NCBI GenBank assembly: GCA_023395555.1
Contig: JAEWYQ010000029.1
Coordinates: 1-18,415 of the forward strand
DNA length: 18,415 nt
Direction of reading: 5' to 3'
DNA from: Bacillota bacterium
GTDB lineage: Bacteria > Bacillota > Clostridia > Lachnospirales > Lachnospiraceae
In this document: in pieces, positions 15,340-18,415 of the stretch
Position numbering within the stretch: the first letter of the stretch is position 1
How the letters are laid out: each line of letters opens with the position of its first letter
Translations under genes and position numbers: made by a program
Notes under the pieces: generated by a model
What the model saw: the letters and a program-made list of their open reading frames with translations, nothing else
Databases searched by the model: none
What the model was told of the DNA's origin: nothing

Positions 15340-15370
15340 GGGCAAGAACCACTATCACACGGCCTTGCCC
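15340..15370 (-). terminator. Likely terminator of glmS
   Basis: GGGCAAG (15340-15346) pairs with CTTGCCC (15364-15370), 60 nt downstream of the glmS stop. The T-tract on the minus strand is poor. Confidence 0.45.
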
Positions 15371-15430
15371 ATAACACTTTTTATATCATTTCTTTAAGCC
15401 GGCCCATCATCCCCCCGAAATACCGTTTCT

Positions 15431-17254
15431 CTATTCCACGGTCACGGACTTGGCCAGATTCCTCGGCTGATCTACATTATAGCCGCGGTGTACGCAGGAG
15501 TAGTATGCCAGCAATTGGAGCACCACTGCGGAGGTAAAGGGGGTAAAGTAATCCGACGTCTTCGGCAGCTCAATATGGTAATCATAAGCAGACTCTTCTA
15601 CCTCCGCCTTGCCATTGGTGATCATCACCACAAAGGCTCCTCTTGCCCGAACCTCCCGAACATTGGATACCATTTTGGAAAATACTCTTGCCTGGGTTGC
15701 CAGCGCAATCACAGGAACTCCCTCGGTAACCAGGGACAGGGTGCCATGCTTCAGCTCTCCGGCGGCGTAGGCCTCGGAATGGATATAGCTTATTTCCTTC
15801 AGCTTGATGGACCCTTCCCAGCACAGGGCGTAATCTAATCCACGGCCAATGAAAAAAAGATCCTCTTTATCCACAAGATGCCTGCAGATATCCCCCACTG
15901 TCTCATCAAAGGACAGGGCTTTCTCTATGGCAGGAATGACTTCTTTTAACTCCTTTATATAGCACGCACATTCCTCCGGGGTAATCGCTTTTCGGATGAG
16001 GGCAAACTGAAATGCCAGCAGATACAGGCAGGAAAGCTGCGCAGTATAGGCCTTGGTGCTTGCAACTGCGATCTCCGGGCCGGCATGGGTATAGAATACA
16101 TAATCGCTTTCCCGGTCAATGGTGGATCCCTTCACGTTGACAATGGAAAGGGTAGTAGCTCCCGCCTTCTTTGCAAGCCGGAGGGCGGCAAGGGTATCTG
16201 CGGTTTCCCCGGACTGAGAGATCAAGATCACCAGCGTATCCCGGTCTAGGATCGGGTCCTTGTAGCGGAATTCGGAGGCAATCTCTACCTCCACGGGAAG
16301 CCGGACTAATTTCTCCATCATCGTCTTCCCCACCAGCCCCGCATGCATGGCTGTTCCGCAGGCTGCAATAATAACACGGCTTACCTTCTCAAAGACCTCG
16401 CCGGGAATTTGATCCACTGTAAAATCCGGCAGGTTCTCCGGGGATATTCTTGGCGTAATGGTTGAACGGACGGAATCCGGCTGCTCATAGATTTCCTTCA
16501 GCATGAAATGAGGATAGCCGTTCTTCTGTGCGGCGGTAATATCCCAGCTGACATGGAGCATAGCCGGTTCTACTTCGTTCCGGTCAAAATCATATATAGT
16601 AACTGCTTCCTTCGTCAGTCTGGCGACATGGCGCTCCGGCAGCACAAAGTAATCCTTGGAATAGTCCATTAATGCCACCAGATCGGAAGCGACAAAGGAG
16701 CCGTCCTTTACATGGCAGGCAACCAACGGACTGGCATTGCGCAGAGAATAAATCACCTCCGGCTCCTCTTCAAAGAGAATGCAAAAGGCATAGGCTCCTT
16801 CAATCTTCTCGGCAGCCCTCACAATTGCTGCAATAGCATCCTTCTCATACAGGCTGTCAAGGAGCATTGCAACGATTTCCGTATCCGTCTGGGATACCGG
16901 AAATCTCCCGGTTTTGGCAAGCTCCAGCTCCAGCGCGTGATAATTCTCGATAATTCCGTTGTGAAGCAGGGTCACTCTTCCATGAGTGTGGGGATGTGCG
17001 TTCACATCCGTTACCCCTCCATGGGTGGCCCAGCGGGTATGGCCAATGCCGCAGGTTCCGCTGACCTCCGGGCCGGATTCTGTTTTAGCGGCAAGATCGG
17101 ACACCTTACCCACCGTTTTTATGGTATTCACTCTGCCCTCATGGCAGAGGGCAATGCCGGCGCTGTCGTAGCCCCGGTATTCCAACGCGGCAAGGCCGCC
17201 TAATAATATATCTTTCGCCTCATGGCTTCCTGTATATCCTATAATTCCACACAT
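15431..17254 (-). CDS. glmS: Glutamine--fructose-6-phosphate aminotransferase (isomerising)
   Basis: Makes glucosamine-6-phosphate from fructose-6-phosphate and glutamine, the first step towards UDP-GlcNAc for peptidoglycan. The N-terminal class-II glutaminase has the nucleophile Cys2 (MCGIIGYTG), ALEYRGYDSAG and HTRWATHGG. Two SIS sugar-isomerase domains follow, with CGTAMHA, SQSGETADT, ASTKAYTAQL and SEAYAAGELKHG, and the sequence ends with the typical DQPRNLAKSVTVE. Full length at 607 aa. AAAGGAG (17263-17269) lies 8 nt before the ATG. Expression is expected to be controlled by the glmS ribozyme upstream, which cleaves the mRNA when bound to the product GlcN6P. Confidence 0.98.
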   Translation of the reverse strand: MCGIIGYTGSHEAKDILLGGLAALEYRGYDSAGIALCHEGRVNTIKTVGKVSDLAAKTESGPEVSGTCGIGHTRWATHGGVTDVNAHPHTHGRVTLLHNGIIENYHALELELAKTGRFPVSQTDTEIVAMLLDSLYEKDAIAAIVRAAEKIEGAYAFCILFEEEPEVIYSLRNASPLVACHVKDGSFVASDLVALMDYSKDYFVLPERHVARLTKEAVTIYDFDRNEVEPAMLHVSWDITAAQKNGYPHFMLKEIYEQPDSVRSTITPRISPENLPDFTVDQIPGEVFEKVSRVIIAACGTAMHAGLVGKTMMEKLVRLPVEVEIASEFRYKDPILDRDTLVILISQSGETADTLAALRLAKKAGATTLSIVNVKGSTIDRESDYVFYTHAGPEIAVASTKAYTAQLSCLYLLAFQFALIRKAITPEECACYIKELKEVIPAIEKALSFDETVGDICRHLVDKEDLFFIGRGLDYALCWEGSIKLKEISYIHSEAYAAGELKHGTLSLVTEGVPVIALATQARVFSKMVSNVREVRARGAFVVMITNGKAEVEESAYDYHIELPKTSDYFTPFTSAVVLQLLAYYSCVHRGYNVDQPRNLAKSVTVE

Positions 17255-17272
17255 AGCAAGTTCTCCTTTTGC

Positions 17273-17327
17273 CCCGGCATAACCGGGTAGTTCTCAAATT
17301 GAGCACAGAGCACCAGACCGGCTCTGT
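17273..17327 (-). other. Two hairpins in the glmS leader next to the RBS
   Basis: CCCGG (17273-17277) / CCGGG (17283-17287), loop of 5, sits immediately upstream of the AAAGGAG ribosome binding site. ACAGAGC (17305-17311) / GCTCTGT (17321-17327), loop of 9, lies further upstream. Neither is followed by a T-run on the minus strand, so these are structured-leader elements rather than terminators. Role unknown. Confidence 0.4.
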
Positions 17328-17453
17328 ACCGGCCATTTTTTTGGCCTGACCGACGGTTCCAGTTTATCAATCATTCGCTTAAATTCACCTGATCGCGGTA
17401 CCAAAAAGCGGTATTACAAAACTCTTCCGTAAAAAACGCTCAAAACAACAAGC

Positions 17454-17473
17454 CGTAAGCCACTTGTCTTACG
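17454..17473 (-). other. Leader hairpin between ribozyme and glmS
   Basis: CGTAAG (17454-17459) / CTTACG (17468-17473), loop of 8, followed on the minus strand by a T/G-rich stretch (GCTTGTTGTTTT). It could be a weak terminator or a processed mRNA end. Confidence 0.3.
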
Positions 17474-17481
17474 TTCCTAAG

Positions 17482-17511
17482 AGAATATGCATTTTTAACT
17501 ATACTGCTCAA
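17482..17511 (-). promoter_or_regulatory. Possible internal promoter downstream of the ribozyme
   Basis: On the minus strand, TTGAGC (17506-17511), 18-nt spacer, TATTCT (17482-17487). A transcript starting here would carry glmS without the ribozyme. The hexamers are only moderate. Confidence 0.3.
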
Positions 17512-17599
17512 GACCGCTGAATAAAATCTAAAACAATATGAATTCACAGCACAATAAAGCTTTGTCCTCTTATACAAAGTCAGTGTTGCACCTAATTCA

Positions 17600-17760
17600 C
17601 CTTACCGGTTATGCTGCTTTGTTCTGTCGTTACCGACGCTTTTGACAGTCATATTACGTGCCCGGCAGCACGAGAGAGCATCCGCCGAATAGTTCGATAA
17701 GCCCTCTTCCTCGTTAACCTCCAAGTTACTTTCCCCAATGAAGGTGCATGGCGCTAATAA
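17600..17760 (-). ncRNA. glmS ribozyme / GlcN6P riboswitch
   Basis: Self-cleaving RNA that uses glucosamine-6-phosphate as cofactor. The minus strand reads ATTA^GCGCC; the predicted cleavage is between A (17755) and G (17754), as in known glmS ribozymes. P1 forms from ACCTTCA and TGGAGGT. The diagnostic core follows: GTTAACGAGGAAGAGGG, then TTATCGAA, then TCGGCGGATGC (17678-17688). P3 is CGTGC / GCACG (17657-17661, 17668-17672), and P4 is CTGTC / GACAG (17624-17648). The 3' boundary near 17600 is approximate. It lies upstream of glmS on the same strand, as expected, but about 345 nt from the start codon, farther than usual. Confidence 0.92.
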
Positions 17761-18086
17761 AATGCATTTCTGCAAATCAGATCCTGGGTTGATCCTGTAA
17801 ACGGGTACCGGTATCACAATCCTGCTTCCAGATTTATTGCTGCAGGCGAAGCGATTCGCGAATCTACTCCTACCTCATTGTATACATTAACCCTCCTTTT
17901 TGTTCCTGTTTCCTGGCTGGCACTCACTTTCTTTGCCCAAGCTTCCTCCGGGATAACTGCAAACGGCATCGTTACTGCAGACCGTCTTACAATGCATATT
18001 CCCCTCAGCGGGATCAGAAGGTGATTTATGTGATGCGTACATGTTATCATCTGAAGGGTAAGTTGTCAATGCCGGTATTTAATAGC
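17761..18086. other. Non-coding stretch upstream of the glmS ribozyme
   Basis: I see no supported gene in these 326 bases. On the minus strand two overlapping open frames of 60-78 codons exist, but neither has a ribosome binding site or a recognisable product. Notable sequences are a perfect palindrome GATTCGCGAATC (17853-17864), two CAGGATC words 11 bp apart (17780-17786 and 17791-17797) just before the ribozyme, and AAAAGGAGGGTTAATG, which would start only a five-codon frame. The glmS promoter must lie here; TATACAAT near 17874-17882 is a possible -10 but lacks a good -35. Confidence 0.4.
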
Positions 18087-18128
18087 AAAAAAAGAGGGAT
18101 GATCCCTCTATTCGGTGCCTCATCCCTC
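18087..18128 (-). terminator. Strong Rho-independent terminator of the 46-aa gene
   Basis: On the minus strand GAGGGATGA (18120-18128) pairs with TCATCCCTC (18094-18102) and is followed by seven T (18087-18093). It starts 6 nt after the stop codon of the small gene, supporting that gene as real. Confidence 0.85.
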
Positions 18129-18134
18129 TCCGGC

Positions 18135-18275
18135 TTAATATTTATTATTCTGTCTGCCGATCCCTTCTTTTTTCACATTATTGCTCTGGTTCTGATTCTC
18201 CGGTTTTACAGAGCCGGTGACACTGTTGAATTTCTCCTGTTCCTTCTTCTGCTGATGCTTCTCCTGCTGTTTCAC
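18135..18275 (-). CDS. Small basic, Gln/Lys/Asn-rich hydrophilic protein, 46 aa
   Basis: A short gene with a GTG start (18275) and TAA stop. AAGGAGG at 18285-18291 precedes the start by 9 nt, and a strong terminator follows the stop within 6 nt, so the gene has both ends of an independent unit. The product begins MKQQEKHQQKKEQEKF and ends VKKEGIGRQNNKY. It is highly charged, rich in Lys, Gln and Asn, lacks Cys and hydrophobic segments, and is probably disordered. I do not recognise it. It resembles in style the short hydrophilic proteins found in spore-forming clostridia, but no function follows from that. The GGTGTCAGGCACC repeats lie directly upstream, between it and the window edge. Confidence 0.65.
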   Translation of the reverse strand: MKQQEKHQQKKEQEKFNSVTGSVKPENQNQSNNVKKEGIGRQNNKY

Positions 18276-18300
18276 TCTGCCGCTCCTCCTTCTACGCCAC

Positions 18301-18313
18301 GGTGTCAGGCACC
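18301..18313. repeat. REP-like palindrome, copy 1
   Basis: GGTGTCAGGCACC, an imperfect palindrome (GGTG, loop TCAGG, CACC). It lies just upstream of the RBS of the 46-aa gene. From memory this sequence is widespread in Firmicute genomes as REP-type repeats. Confidence 0.6.
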
Positions 18314-18374
18314 TCTTTATTTTTGTTTTATTTCCTACTGTTAGTATGCGTCATTTTTCTTAATTTATTAAATG

Positions 18375-18403
18375 GGTGTCAGCGAGTATGGGTGTCAGGC
18401 ACC
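18375..18403. repeat. REP-like palindrome, partial and full copy
   Basis: GGTGTCAG at 18375-18382 is a partial copy. GGTGTCAGGCACC at 18391-18403 is identical to 18301-18313. The array may continue beyond the right edge. Confidence 0.6.
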
Positions 18404-18415
18404 ACAGGAATGGTG

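Noticed and set aside
17602..17817. 71-codon minus-strand frame upstream of glmS
   Set aside because: It coincides with the glmS ribozyme, which explains the sequence conservation better than a protein.
17814..18050. 78-codon minus-strand frame ending ...SPAAINLEAGL
   Set aside because: No ribosome binding site at any of its start codons, no recognisable family, and another frame of similar length overlaps it.
18021..18344. 107-codon plus-strand frame with Leu/Phe-rich hydrophobic stretch resembling membrane segments
   Set aside because: It runs antisense through a strong minus-strand terminator, the 46-aa gene and its RBS, and lacks a ribosome binding site. The hydrophobicity comes from complementing a Lys/Gln-rich gene.

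Overview
The window looks like a chromosomal segment from a strictly anaerobic, low-to-mid GC Firmicute, most likely a Lachnospiraceae / Clostridium cluster XIVa bacterium. This rests on clostridial-type proteins (NADPH-butanol-dehydrogenase-like alcohol dehydrogenase, NrdG2-type radical SAM activase), strong AAGGAGG ribosome binding sites, sigma-A promoters, a glmS ribozyme and a surface GH5 glycosidase with Ig-like modules. Species-level assignment is not possible from the sequence alone.

Layout. (1) 2-2092 (+): 3' part of a GH5 glycoside hydrolase with Ig-like/BIG2 and carbohydrate-binding-like modules and a C-terminal membrane anchor, followed by a terminator. (2) 2252-6187: two diverged iron-containing alcohol dehydrogenases (+) separated by a 1283-bp ISAs1-family insertion sequence whose transposase points the other way. 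The first adh has consensus promoter hexamers; the second has a Rex-operator-like site and a terminator. (3) 6229-8316: tadA (-), a 262-bp intergenic region built of duplicated palindromes, then a two-gene (+) unit of an NrdG2-like radical SAM activase and a GNAT acetyltransferase. (4) 8313-17254 (-): an uncharacterised 358-aa protein, carB without carA beside it, rsmA, tatD and glmS. (5) 17255-17760: a long structured glmS leader with the glmS ribozyme at its 5' end. (6) 17761-18415: non-coding DNA, then a 46-aa basic protein (-) with a good RBS and its own terminator, followed by REP-like GGTGTCAGGCACC palindromes at the right edge.

How the genes fit together: most of the content is housekeeping. 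It covers tRNA wobble editing (tadA), 16S rRNA dimethylation (rsmA), a TatD nuclease, pyrimidine/arginine precursor synthesis (carB) and amino-sugar synthesis (glmS). Beside it lies a fermentative, redox-linked part (two Fe-ADHs, anaerobic RNR activase) and an extracellular polysaccharide-degrading enzyme. No defence system, CRISPR array, prophage, tRNA or rRNA gene was seen. The most interesting material is non-coding: the duplicated palindromes before the radical SAM gene, the unusually long leader between the glmS ribozyme and its gene, the Rex-like site, the tandem promoters of carB, the 11-bp iterons in the IS end, and the REP-like repeats.
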